NCBI GenBank assembly: GCA_964407825.1
Contig: CAYOXD010000017.1
Span: forward strand, 1 to 35,471
DNA: 35,471 nt
Direction: 5' to 3'
DNA from: CAYOXD01 sp964407825
GTDB taxonomy: Bacteria > Desulfobacterota > Desulfobacteria > Desulfobacterales > JAFDDL01
The notes beneath the pieces were generated by a model that saw only the letters and a list, made by a program, of their open reading frames with translations, was not told the DNA's origin and did no database searches. Each line of letters starts with the position of its first letter. The first letter of the stretch is position 1. Below, in pieces: positions 16,411 to 24,087 of this stretch. A program made the translations under genes and the position numbers.

Positions 16411-16620
16411 TCACTTCGCCTTTCCGGTTTTATCCTTCTTGTCCTCCAGGTAGACGATCTGCGCGCCGGACTCCGTGGAGACCTGCTCGAGTTCCGTTTT
16501 GCGCATGTGTTTGACATAGAGTTTCACATCCCCGCCGCTGACCCCGACGATGCGGAATCGCGGTTTTTTCTCACCCTCTTCAATCTTACGCCGTTCCCGG
16601 ACAAAAATTTTCGATGCCAT
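16411..16620 (-). CDS. Small basic protein of unknown function
   Basis: The 69-residue, Lys/Arg-rich protein (MASKIFVRERRKIEEGEKK and onward) has predicted beta segments in the middle (FRIVGVSGGDVKLYVKHM) and a charged tail. A strong gaggagg site (16624-16630) lies just before the ATG at 16620, and a good promoter lies about 60 bases upstream, so it is very probably a real gene. I recognise no family. The strand-rich basic composition would suit a nucleic-acid-binding protein, but that is a guess. Confidence 0.7.
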   Translation of the reverse strand: MASKIFVRERRKIEEGEKKPRFRIVGVSGGDVKLYVKHMRKTELEQVSTESGAQIVYLEDKKDKTGKAK

Positions 16621-16677
16621 GGGATCCTCCTCTTCTGCGGCTCACCGGCCGGCTGCCAGGCTGTTGATGTTTATTCA

Positions 16678-16707
16678 ACATATATATCCTTATGGGATAT
16701 ATGTCAA
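16678..16707 (-). promoter_or_regulatory. Promoter of the 69-residue gene with a dyad across its spacer
   Basis: On the minus strand TTGACA (16707-16702) and TATATG (16684-16679) are separated by 17 bases. An AT-rich inverted repeat, acatatatatcc (16678-16689) against ggatatatgt (16695-16704), covers the spacer and both hexamers. That placement is what a repressor site would look like. Confidence 0.6.
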
Positions 16708-16897
16708 CATAAATCTGCCGGCCCCTTCCCCGGCCCGGAGCCACCTCTATTTGGGGAGACCTTTCGTTACTGAACAAGGTTCATTAAACCCGGCCGTCGT
16801 AACGATTCGTGATTTTTTTTTGTTCCTCGATGCCGGAAGGCTTGTGAGATGCGGAGAATCGGGTTCAGTTAGAATCGCTGGTTTGCAGGGCATCTTA

Positions 16898-17053
16898 TTG
16901 ACATCCGTGCAAAACCAATATAAAAGATCAGGCGTGGAATGAGGCCCGCAACCTCATGGTGTTGAGCTGCGAAAGACACGGGGACGCCTTCCCCATGGCG
17001 TTTTCTATCATATGATGTATCCGATATCGGGCTGGTGCAGCCCGATTTTTTTT
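16898..17053 (+). ncRNA. Candidate structured leader or small RNA upstream of prfC
   Basis: A promoter-like pair TTGACA (16898-16903) and TATAAA (16919-16924, 15-bp spacer) is followed by a segment that can fold as a three-way junction. P1 is AGGCGT (16930-16935) with ACGCCT (16984-16989), P2 is ATGAGG (16939-16944) with CCTCAT (16952-16957), and P3 is GTGT (16959-16962) with ACAC (16976-16979). The 3' half of P1 can instead pair with GGCGT at 16997-17001. A strong terminator closes the segment at 17053. The helices are short, and I match it to no known riboswitch. Confidence 0.35.
17026..17053 (+). terminator. Strong intrinsic terminator just before prfC
   Basis: ATCGGGCTG (17026-17034) pairs perfectly with CAGCCCGAT (17038-17046) over a 3-base loop, followed directly by an uninterrupted T-run to 17053. 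It lies only 26 bases before the prfC ATG, so it must either end an upstream RNA or attenuate prfC. Confidence 0.85.
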
Positions 17054-17079
17054 GCCCGAAACAGGGCGCTGAGGTTTTT

Positions 17080-18666
17080 ATGGATCGACACACAAAAGAA
17101 CAAATCGATCAGCGACGAACCTTCGGCATCATCAGTCACCCGGATGCCGGCAAGACCACGCTGACTGAAAAGCTGCTCCTCTTCGGCGGCGCCATCCAGA
17201 TGGCAGGGGCGGTGAAGGCCCGGAAGGCGGCCCGCCACGCCCGGAGCGACTGGATGAGCATCGAGAAGGAACGCGGTATATCCGTGACCTCTTCGGTCAT
17301 GAAATTCACCCACGCCGGTTATGAGATCAACCTCCTGGACACGCCGGGCCATGAAGATTTCTCTGAAGACACCTACCGGGTGCTGACGGCCGTGGACAGC
17401 GCCCTGATGGTCATCGACAGCGCCAAGGGCGTGGAGCCTCAAACAGAGAAGCTGATGGCCGTCTGTCGTATGCGAAACACGCCGATCATCACCTTTATCA
17501 ACAAATTGGACCGGGAGGGGATCGAGCCCCTGGATGTACTGGGAGATATCGAGGATAAGCTCCAGATCGAATGCGCCCCCATGAGCTGGCCCATCGGGGC
17601 AGGAAAACGCTTCAAGGGAGTCTACAACCTGTACCGCAACCAGCTCCAGCTCTTCACCCCGGGGGACGAAACCGCATCCCGGGAGAACATTCTCATCAAG
17701 GACATCCAGGACCGGCGGCTGGAAGAACGCCTCGGGACCCAGGCCTCCCAGCTGCGAGACGACATCGCGCTACTGGCCGGGGCGGCCAACCCCTTCGACC
17801 TGACCGAGTTTTTGAAGGGCAATCAGACACCGGTTTTCTTCGGCAGCGCCATCAACAACTTCGGCGTCAAGGAGCTTCTGGACGCCCTTGTGGAGCTGGC
17901 GCCCGGCCCTGGCCCCAGGCCCGCCGACACCCGGGAGGTGTCCCCTTATGAACCCGATTTTACGGGGTTTGCCTTTAAGATTCAGGCGAACATGGACCCC
18001 GCCCACAGAGACCGTATCGCCTTTATCCGCATCTGCTCGGGCAAGTTCGTCCAGGGGATGAAGGTCCGCCACCACCGGATCGGTAAGGAGGTCTCCTTCG
18101 CCAAGGCCACCATCTTCATGGCCCAGGACCGTGCCCATGTGGACAAGGCCTACCCCGGCGATATCATCGGCATCCACAACCACGGCACCATCAAGATCGG
18201 AGACACCTTTACGGAGAAGGAGGCCCTCAAGTTCACCGGCATCCCCAATTTCGCGCCCGAGCATTTCAGACGCGTGTGGTTGAAAAATCCACTGAAGAGC
18301 AAGCAGCTCTCCAAGGGCCTTGTCCAGCTGGCAGAAGAGGGCACCATCCAGGTCTTCAGGCCTCTGGCCAGCAGCGACTATATACTGGGGGCCGTTGGGG
18401 TACTGCAGTTCGAGGTGACCATGGCACGGCTCAAGGCGGAATACAGCGTGGAGGCAATTTACGAACCGGTGGATCTGGTGACGGCCCGCTGGGTGGACGG
18501 CAAAGACCCCAAACGCCTGAAGGAATTCCAAAGGGGCAACCAGAACGCCCTGGCCCGGGACGCAGAGGGGAATCTGGCCTTCCTGGCCGCCAGCCAGTGG
18601 CGGCTCGAGCACACCATGGAGCTGTGGCCTGACATCGATTTCCATAAAACCCGGGAGTTCGCCTGA
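17080..18666 (+). CDS. prfC: Peptide chain release factor 3
   Basis: The 528-residue GTPase recycles RF1/RF2 from the ribosome after termination. It has the G1 motif HPDAGKTTLTEKLL, the effector region RGISVTSSVMKF, DTPGHEDFSEDTYR (G3) and FINKLDREG (G4), followed by an EF-Tu domain-2-like barrel and the RF3 C-terminal domain. Length matches RF3, and the N-terminal RRTFGIISHPDAGKTT separates it from EF-G. The GTG at 17035 lies inside a terminator hairpin, so the ATG at 17080 with its tgagg site is the start. Its TGA overlaps the ATG of the ABC-F gene, so the two are probably translationally coupled. Confidence 0.96.
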   Translation: MDRHTKEQIDQRRTFGIISHPDAGKTTLTEKLLLFGGAIQMAGAVKARKAARHARSDWMSIEKERGISVTSSVMKFTHAGYEINLLDTPGHEDFSEDTYRVLTAVDSALMVIDSAKGVEPQTEKLMAVCRMRNTPIITFINKLDREGIEPLDVLGDIEDKLQIECAPMSWPIGAGKRFKGVYNLYRNQLQLFTPGDETASRENILIKDIQDRRLEERLGTQASQLRDDIALLAGAANPFDLTEFLKGNQTPVFFGSAINNFGVKELLDALVELAPGPGPRPADTREVSPYEPDFTGFAFKIQANMDPAHRDRIAFIRICSGKFVQGMKVRHHRIGKEVSFAKATIFMAQDRAHVDKAYPGDIIGIHNHGTIKIGDTFTEKEALKFTGIPNFAPEHFRRVWLKNPLKSKQLSKGLVQLAEEGTIQVFRPLASSDYILGAVGVLQFEVTMARLKAEYSVEAIYEPVDLVTARWVDGKDPKRLKEFQRGNQNALARDAEGNLAFLAASQWRLEHTMELWPDIDFHKTREFA

Positions 18667-20516
18667 TGGTGGCCGCCGGCCCTGCCGCGAACGTGAGCCT
18701 GGTCACCCTGCAGGGGGTGTCCTACGGCTTCGGCGGCACCAGCCTCCTGGAAGGGGTCACCCTGCATATCCGCAAGGGGGAACGCATCTGTCTGCTGGGC
18801 CGCAACGGCGAGGGCAAGTCCACATTGATGAAACTCATCAGTGGAGAGTTGACCCCGGATTCAGGGGAGGTGATCCGCTCCCGGGCCGTCCGGATCGCGC
18901 GGCTTTCCCAGGAGGTACCCGAAACCATGCCCGGCCGGGTGCTGGACCTTGTTTCCAGCCGTGAGGCCGGGGATGCCGGTACGACCGGCTCCCTCGTCCC
19001 CGAGCCCCACGTGGTGAGCAGCGTTCTGACCCAGTTCCAGCTCGATCCCGAGGCCCTGTGCCAGGACCTCTCCGCCGGACGCAAGCGCCAGGCGCTTCTG
19101 GCTCGCGCCCTGGCGGTTCAGCCGGACCTTCTACTACTTGACGAACCCACCAACCATCTGGACATTGTTACCATCAGCCGGTTGGAAAACGAACTGATCC
19201 GGCTGCAAAGCGCCCTCGTCCTGGTAACCCATGACCGGGCCTTCCTGCAGCGGTTGTCCACGGCCATCTGCGAGATCGATCTGGGCCAGGCCCGTCGCTG
19301 GGACTGCGACTATCAGACCTACCTGGCGCGCAAGGAGGCAAGCCTCCAGGCAGAGGCCGCACAAACAGCCCGGTTCGATCGGAAACTCTCCCAGGAGGAG
19401 GCCTGGATCCGCCAGGGGGTACGTGCCCGCCGCACCCGAAACGAGGGCCGCGTGGGTACGCTGGAAAAGATGCGGGAAACCAGAAGGGCGAGAAGGCAGC
19501 GCCAGGGCACCGTCGCCATGACCGTGCAGGCGGCCGAAAGATCCGGAAACCTTGTCATAGAGGCCCTGGATCTGGGATTTGACTACCAGGCGCAAACCAT
19601 CCTCCAGGGCCTTTCCACCACCGTCCTGCGGGGTGACCGGGTGGGCATCATGGGTCCCAACGGCGCAGGCAAGACCACCCTGCTGGGTCTCCTCCTGGGT
19701 CGTATCCCCCCCACCCGGGGAAGGATTCGCCATGGGACCGGATTGCACATCCTCTACTTCGACCAGCTCCGAGAGCAACTCGATGAAGACAAGCCGGTAT
19801 GGGAAAACGTGGCCGGCGGCAACCACTTCGTGGAGATAAATGGCCGGAAACGTCATGTCATCGGATATCTGAAGGACTTTCTGTTCACCCCGGACCGCGC
19901 CGGGAGCCCCGTCCGGATCCTCTCCGGCGGTGAGCGAAACCGGCTGCTCCTGGCCCGACTCTTCACCCGGCCCTCCAACGTGCTGGTTCTCGACGAACCC
20001 ACCAACGATCTCGACGCCGAAACCCTGGAACTCCTGGAGGAGGTACTTCTCGATTACACGGGCACCCTGTTGATGGTCAGCCATGACCGACACTTTCTCA
20101 ACAACGTGGTCACCAGCACCCTGGTGTTCGAAGGAGACGGTCGGGTCGGTGAATATGTGGGCGGCTACGACGACTGGCTCCGACAACGGCCCCTTGAGGA
20201 CCGGGAGCCCGCGCCCAAAAAACGCGCCAGCCAGCCGAGGCCTTCCAAGGCACGCCCCGGCCCGTCCCTACGAAAGCTTACCTTCAACGAACAGCGGGAG
20301 CTCGACGCCCTGCCGGCACGTATCGAAGCCCTGGAAGCAGAACAGCAGGGACTCGTTCACCTCCTGGCCGATCCGGCTACCTATCGCGGGGAAAGCCAGA
20401 CCATCGCCACTGCCAAAGCGCGACTGGAGGCCTTGGAGGCAGAACTTTCAGCAGCCTATGAGCGCTGGGAGCTGCTGGAGGCGATCCATGAGAAGACGGC
20501 GGGACAGCGGGCGTGA
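18666..20516 (+). CDS. uup: ABC-F family ATPase, Uup type
   Basis: The 616-residue protein has two ABC ATPase domains and no membrane segment. The first has Walker A GRNGEGKST (45-53), signature LSAGRKRQ and LLLLDEPTNHLD. The second has GPNGAGKTT, LSGGERNR and LVLDEPTNDLD. A charged linker (QEEAWIRQGVRARRTRNEGR) joins them, and a C-terminal coiled-coil (about 535-610, RKLTFNEQRELDALPARIEALE) is the mark of the Uup subgroup. ABC-F proteins act on ribosomes and Uup also binds DNA; the prfC coupling favours a translation-related role. It starts on the last base of the prfC stop codon. Its own stop overlaps a terminator that serves the convergent tRNA genes. Confidence 0.92.
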   Translation: MVAAGPAANVSLVTLQGVSYGFGGTSLLEGVTLHIRKGERICLLGRNGEGKSTLMKLISGELTPDSGEVIRSRAVRIARLSQEVPETMPGRVLDLVSSREAGDAGTTGSLVPEPHVVSSVLTQFQLDPEALCQDLSAGRKRQALLARALAVQPDLLLLDEPTNHLDIVTISRLENELIRLQSALVLVTHDRAFLQRLSTAICEIDLGQARRWDCDYQTYLARKEASLQAEAAQTARFDRKLSQEEAWIRQGVRARRTRNEGRVGTLEKMRETRRARRQRQGTVAMTVQAAERSGNLVIEALDLGFDYQAQTILQGLSTTVLRGDRVGIMGPNGAGKTTLLGLLLGRIPPTRGRIRHGTGLHILYFDQLREQLDEDKPVWENVAGGNHFVEINGRKRHVIGYLKDFLFTPDRAGSPVRILSGGERNRLLLARLFTRPSNVLVLDEPTNDLDAETLELLEEVLLDYTGTLLMVSHDRHFLNNVVTSTLVFEGDGRVGEYVGGYDDWLRQRPLEDREPAPKKRASQPRPSKARPGPSLRKLTFNEQRELDALPARIEALEAEQQGLVHLLADPATYRGESQTIATAKARLEALEAELSAAYERWELLEAIHEKTAGQRA

Positions 20517-20543
20517 AAAAACCCGGCTGCCGTGGCAACCGGG
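20516..20543 (-). terminator. Terminator of the tRNA-Ser transcript
   Basis: On the minus strand CCCGGTTGC (20543-20535) pairs with GCAGCCGGG (20530-20522), with one G-T wobble and a CACG loop, followed by six T. It overlaps the stop codon of the convergent ABC-F gene at 20514-20516. Confidence 0.85.
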
Positions 20544-20557
20544 CTTCATTATTCAGG

Positions 20558-20650
20558 TGGCGGAGAGAGAGGGATTCGAACCCTCGGTGCAGCTTTCACC
20601 ACACACTCGCTTAGCAGGCGAGCGCCTTCAGCCGACTCGGCCATCTCTCC
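20558..20650 (-). tRNA. tRNA-Ser (anticodon GCT)
   Basis: The 93-base gene includes an encoded CCA (20558-20560). The acceptor stem GGAGAGA/TCTCTCC, G discriminator, anticodon stem CTCGC/GCGAG with loop CTGCTAA, a long class-II variable arm and a T-loop GGGTTCGAATCCC are all visible. It reads AGC and AGT codons. It follows tRNA-Ser(TGA) and shares its promoter and terminator. Confidence 0.96.
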
Positions 20651-20727
20651 GTATATCTCGATTTGTCTGTTGCGCACCACGGACGCCTGTCCGACCTTTC
20701 CCGGAAGGGGCCCAGCCGGCCTGTCCG

Positions 20728-20813
20728 TGGCGGAGGGAGTAGGATTCGAACCCACGGAGCTTTCGCTCAACGGTTTTCAAGACCGCCGCCTTCAACCACT
20801 CGGCCATCCCTCC
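20728..20813 (-). tRNA. tRNA-Ser (anticodon TGA)
   Basis: The 86-base gene includes an encoded CCA (20728-20730). It has the acceptor stem GGAGGGA/TCCCTCC (one mismatch-free helix as TCCCTCC), a G discriminator, the anticodon loop CTTGAAA between GCGGT and ACCGT, a class-II variable arm and T-arm GTGGGTTCGAATCC. It reads TCA-type serine codons and is the first gene of a two-tRNA transcript. Confidence 0.95.
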
Positions 20814-20827
20814 AGCGCTTGCGCGAT

Positions 20828-20856
20828 TTTCTATCATCTAACCCGGGGCAGGTCAA
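20828..20856 (-). promoter_or_regulatory. Promoter of the tRNA-Ser pair
   Basis: On the minus strand TTGACC (20856-20851) and TAGAAA (20833-20828) are separated by exactly 17 bases, and the tRNA begins 15 bases after the -10. The -10/tRNA spacing fits a stable-RNA promoter. Confidence 0.65.
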
Positions 20857-20981
20857 CAGCTTTATGAGGGGCAAAATATGTTGCTTGACAGAACTCCTTT
20901 TTTTGGTTACCCCCCCAGAAATAAGGACATGGCATGAATGCCCGTGATGGACCGGTATGAAAAGCGTGGAGGGAAACGCGC

Positions 20982-21458
20982 ATGCGTCAAAAGTATGTCA
21001 TCACCATCAATCGAACAGGTGAAGAGCTGCTCCTGCAGGAGTACAGCGAGCTTGACAAGGATTCATTTTCGCTGGTTTGTGAAGAGAAATACCCACTGCC
21101 CCCCCTTCAGGAAGCGGCGAACCTGGGAACGCAAATGCTGATCAACGAGATACGGACTCGGCATTTCTACCCCTGTGGCCTTTTTGCCGACAAGATCGCA
21201 TCCGGCGTTCTGACCCTGTTGGACCAGGACGATGGTGCCTCCGGAGAAATCTTCTGCGACGATGTGGACTATCTGACCCAAAATTCCGTTTCCGAAGCCC
21301 GCACGGTGGACATCGAGGAGGAAGAAACGGACGTGGATGATTTGATGGACGATGAGTTTGAAAGTGAACTTGACGATGATATGAACAGTGACGAGGTGGA
21401 GGTTGCCGCCAGCGTGGAAACGAACGACGATGACGATGACCTCGACGGGAATCTATAA
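20982..21458 (+). CDS. Acidic protein of unknown function upstream of hypC
   Basis: The 158-residue protein has a folded-looking N-terminal part (MRQKYVITINRTGEELLLQE to about residue 90) with three cysteines, and a strongly acidic tail (about 108-158) of Asp/Glu runs such as EEEETDVDDLMDDEF and NDDDDDLDGN. A ggaggg site at 20969-20974 supports the ATG at 20982. hypC begins 60 bases after its stop in the same direction, so it may belong to the maturation operon. The acidic tail could bind metal ions or basic partners, but I recognise no family. Confidence 0.7.
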   Translation: MRQKYVITINRTGEELLLQEYSELDKDSFSLVCEEKYPLPPLQEAANLGTQMLINEIRTRHFYPCGLFADKIASGVLTLLDQDDGASGEIFCDDVDYLTQNSVSEARTVDIEEEETDVDDLMDDEFESELDDDMNSDEVEVAASVETNDDDDDLDGNL

Positions 21459-21518
21459 CCCGTTTGCCTGACATGCGCGCATCCACCGGCATGCCGGCAA
21501 TGCAGGGGAGGGGTATTC

Positions 21519-21782
21519 ATGTGTCTTGCCGTTCCCTCTAAAATCATCCATATCGAAAATGACATGGCCACCATCGATGTGGAAGGTATCCATCGGCAGG
21601 TCAGTGTGCTCCTCCTGGAAGATGCCCAGGTGGGGGACTACGTGATCGTCCATGCCGGTTTTGCCATTCAACGCATCGATGAGGCGGCTGCCGCTGAAAC
21701 CCTGGATCTGCTCCGGCAGGCCATGGGCCTCACCCCGCCGGAGGATGAGGCAAACGGAAGCGGCGGAGCCTCCGAGGCATGA
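21519..21782 (+). CDS. hypC: Hydrogenase maturation chaperone HypC
   Basis: The 87-residue HypC/HupF-family chaperone carries the Fe(CN)2CO group with HypD and hands it to the hydrogenase large subunit. MCLAVPSKI provides the essential C2, and the barrel segments MATIDVEGIHRQVSVLLL and VGDYVIVHAGFAIQRIDEAAA are typical. The C-terminal tail is slightly longer than in most. A gggagggg site precedes the ATG. The stop overlaps the hypF ATG as ATGA, so the genes are coupled. Confidence 0.96.
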   Translation: MCLAVPSKIIHIENDMATIDVEGIHRQVSVLLLEDAQVGDYVIVHAGFAIQRIDEAAAAETLDLLRQAMGLTPPEDEANGSGGASEA

Positions 21783-24067
21783 AAAGGGATGTGAGCGCCG
21801 TGGACCTTCAGGTTCACGGAATTGTTCAGGGCGTCGGGTTCCGCCCCTTCGTGTACCGACTGGCCCAAAAAGCGGAAGTGGCGGGAACGGTTTCCAATAC
21901 TTCCTCAGGAGTGAACATCCATGTGGAGGGGCCGCAGGGACGCATCGATACCTTCCGATCGGGCCTCAATCACAGCAGCCCGCCCCTTGCCCACATCACG
22001 GATATCGAGGAAACGCCAGCCGCCCCTTGCGGCCTTGAAGATTTCAGGATCCTTCCAAGCAGGGGGGACACGCGGTCGGCCACCTTCATTTCACCGGATG
22101 TTTCGGTGTGCGAGGCCTGCCTGGAGGAAATGCGCAATTCCGCGGACAGGCGATTTCGTTACCCCTTCATCAATTGCACCCATTGCGGCCCCCGCTACAC
22201 CCTCATCGAACAGATCCCCTATGACCGGCCCAACACCGCCATGAAGATCTTCACCATGTGCCCCAGATGCCAGAGTGAGTACGATGACCCGGCAAGCCGG
22301 AGATTCCATGCCCAGCCAAACGCCTGCCCGGACTGCGGTCCCCGCGTATCGCTCCTGGATGGACAGGGCCGGCCCGTGCCGGGGGACCCGGTCCAAAGGA
22401 CCATTTCACTCCTTGAGCAGGGCGCCCTGGTGGCCATCAAGGGGCTGGGGGGATTTCACTTGGCGGTGGATGCCCAAAACGACGGGGCGGTGAAGACCCT
22501 TCGGCAACGCAAGCAGAGGCCTCATAAGCCCCTGGCCCTCATGTCTCCGTCCCTGGCGGCGGTGGCCCGCTACGCTCGGGTCTCCGCCCGGGAGGCAGCG
22601 CTTTTGACAGGCAGGCAGCGGCCCATCGTGCTGCTGGAAAAGCACACCGAATTCCCCCTGTCCGACGAGGTGGCGCCGGGGAACCGGTATATCGGCGTGA
22701 TGCTGCCCTATACGCCGCTGCATCACCTGCTCCTGGAGTCAACCTTCACCGCCCTTGTCATGACCAGCGGCAACCGCACCGGGGAACCCCTTTGCATCGA
22801 CAACGAGGCGGCCCTTTCCGCCCTGGGGGGCATTGCGGACTATTTCCTCATGCATGACCGGCCCATCTATCAGCGCAATGACGACTCCCTCGTGCAGGTG
22901 ACCGATACGGGCCCCCATTTCATCCGCAGGGCCAGGGGCTATGTTCCCATGCCCATCGCGCTGACCCGCCCCCTGCCGCCGACGCTGGCCTGCGGTGCCG
23001 AACTCAAGAGCACCGTCTGCCTGGCCCGGGACGAGACCGCCTTTGTCAGCCAGCACATCGGTGATCTGGAAGCGGCTGCCACCCTCGATTTTTTCGAAAG
23101 CACCATCGCGCATCTGAAAAAGGTAACCGGCATCGACCCGCAACTGCTGGTTCACGACCTGCACCCTGATTATCTGAGTTCCCGCTATGCCCTGGCTGTT
23201 CCCGGGATTCAGCGCATCGGGGTCCAACACCACCACGCCCACGTGGTCAGTTGCATGGCCGAGCAGGGAATCGACGGCCCGGTGATCGGTCTGGCCCTGG
23301 ACGGCACCGGCCTCGGGCCGGATGGAACCTTGTGGGGAGGAGAGGCGCTCATCGCCGAGAGGGCCCGTTTTACCCGGGCGGCGCACCTGGCCCCTGTGCC
23401 CATGCCCGGTGGGGAGGCCGCCATCCGGGAACCCTGGCGGATGGCCGTAAGTTACCTCCACCACGGATTCGGGGAGGCGCTTTTCTCCCTGGAAAATCTG
23501 CCTCTCTTCAGGAAAATCGATAGACAGCGGTGCCGGTGGGTGCTGGAATTGATATCCAAAGGCATCAACGCGCCCCTCACCTCCAGCGCCGGAAGACTCT
23601 TCGATGGCGTGGCTGCCCTGTGCGGCCTGATTTATCGCATCTCCTTCGAGGGGCAGGCGGCCATGATTCTGGAGGCCATGGCCGGGGATGATGCCGGCGA
23701 TACAAAAACGCCCTACGAGTGGGCGTCCGTCCGGCAGGGGGATGAGCGGGAAATTCAAATTGCCCCCCTGATCCGCCAGGTGGCCATGGACCTGGCGACA
23801 GGGGTCCGTCCAGAAGAGGTAAGCCGCAGGTTTCATGGCACCCTCATCCGCATGTGGGGAGACCTGTGCGTGGATCTTCGAAGGGAGACGGGACTGGATC
23901 ACGTCGTGATGAGCGGCGGCGTATTCCAGAACCGATGTCTTGCGGCTGGACTTTCGGCCTATTTGACCCGACTGGGTTTCAGGGTCCATACCCATGGCAA
24001 GGTGCCCGCCAACGATGGCGGGCTGTCCCTTGGCCAGGCGGTAATCGCCGGAGCCCTGGCGGCATGA
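21779..24067 (+). CDS. hypF: Carbamoyltransferase HypF
   Basis: The 762-residue enzyme makes the carbamoyl-AMP and thiocarbamoyl group used for the cyanide ligands of NiFe-hydrogenase. Its domains in order are an acylphosphatase domain (VQGVGFRPFVYRLA, residues about 10-95), two zinc-finger repeats (CEAC, CTHC, CPRC, CPDC), a YrdC-like domain (IKGLGGFHLAVDA, about 200-390) and a Kae1-like carbamoyltransferase domain with HHHAHVVSC near residue 484 and VMSGGVFQNRCLA near 710. Length is normal. It overlaps hypC by 4 bases, and hypD follows immediately. Confidence 0.97.
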   Translation: MKRDVSAVDLQVHGIVQGVGFRPFVYRLAQKAEVAGTVSNTSSGVNIHVEGPQGRIDTFRSGLNHSSPPLAHITDIEETPAAPCGLEDFRILPSRGDTRSATFISPDVSVCEACLEEMRNSADRRFRYPFINCTHCGPRYTLIEQIPYDRPNTAMKIFTMCPRCQSEYDDPASRRFHAQPNACPDCGPRVSLLDGQGRPVPGDPVQRTISLLEQGALVAIKGLGGFHLAVDAQNDGAVKTLRQRKQRPHKPLALMSPSLAAVARYARVSAREAALLTGRQRPIVLLEKHTEFPLSDEVAPGNRYIGVMLPYTPLHHLLLESTFTALVMTSGNRTGEPLCIDNEAALSALGGIADYFLMHDRPIYQRNDDSLVQVTDTGPHFIRRARGYVPMPIALTRPLPPTLACGAELKSTVCLARDETAFVSQHIGDLEAAATLDFFESTIAHLKKVTGIDPQLLVHDLHPDYLSSRYALAVPGIQRIGVQHHHAHVVSCMAEQGIDGPVIGLALDGTGLGPDGTLWGGEALIAERARFTRAAHLAPVPMPGGEAAIREPWRMAVSYLHHGFGEALFSLENLPLFRKIDRQRCRWVLELISKGINAPLTSSAGRLFDGVAALCGLIYRISFEGQAAMILEAMAGDDAGDTKTPYEWASVRQGDEREIQIAPLIRQVAMDLATGVRPEEVSRRFHGTLIRMWGDLCVDLRRETGLDHVVMSGGVFQNRCLAAGLSAYLTRLGFRVHTHGKVPANDGGLSLGQAVIAGALAA

Positions 24068-24087
24068 ACCCGCATCAGGGAGCTATC

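Larger units (their letters stand above)
16708..17079 (+). other. Non-coding region before prfC
   Basis: No convincing gene is seen in these 372 bases. The left part (16708-16890) shows only a T-run at 16814-16821 after a weak 3-bp inverted repeat. The right part holds a promoter-like pair, a foldable leader and a strong terminator, listed separately. Confidence 0.6.

Noticed and set aside
16931..17053. Match to known riboswitch classes (c-di-GMP-I, fluoride, ZTP)
   Set aside because: Some short motifs look similar, such as GGGACGC, but the conserved cores of these classes are not present as I know them.
20532..20867. Reading frames across the two tRNA-Ser genes, with peptides such as ERGIRTLG and GVGFEPT
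   Set aside because: These peptides are the well-known false translations of tRNA T-arm sequence; the tRNA structures explain the bases.
23854..24087. Extended 5' end of the hypD frame
   Set aside because: It is inside hypF in another frame; HypD homology begins at 24088, where there is a ribosome-binding site.
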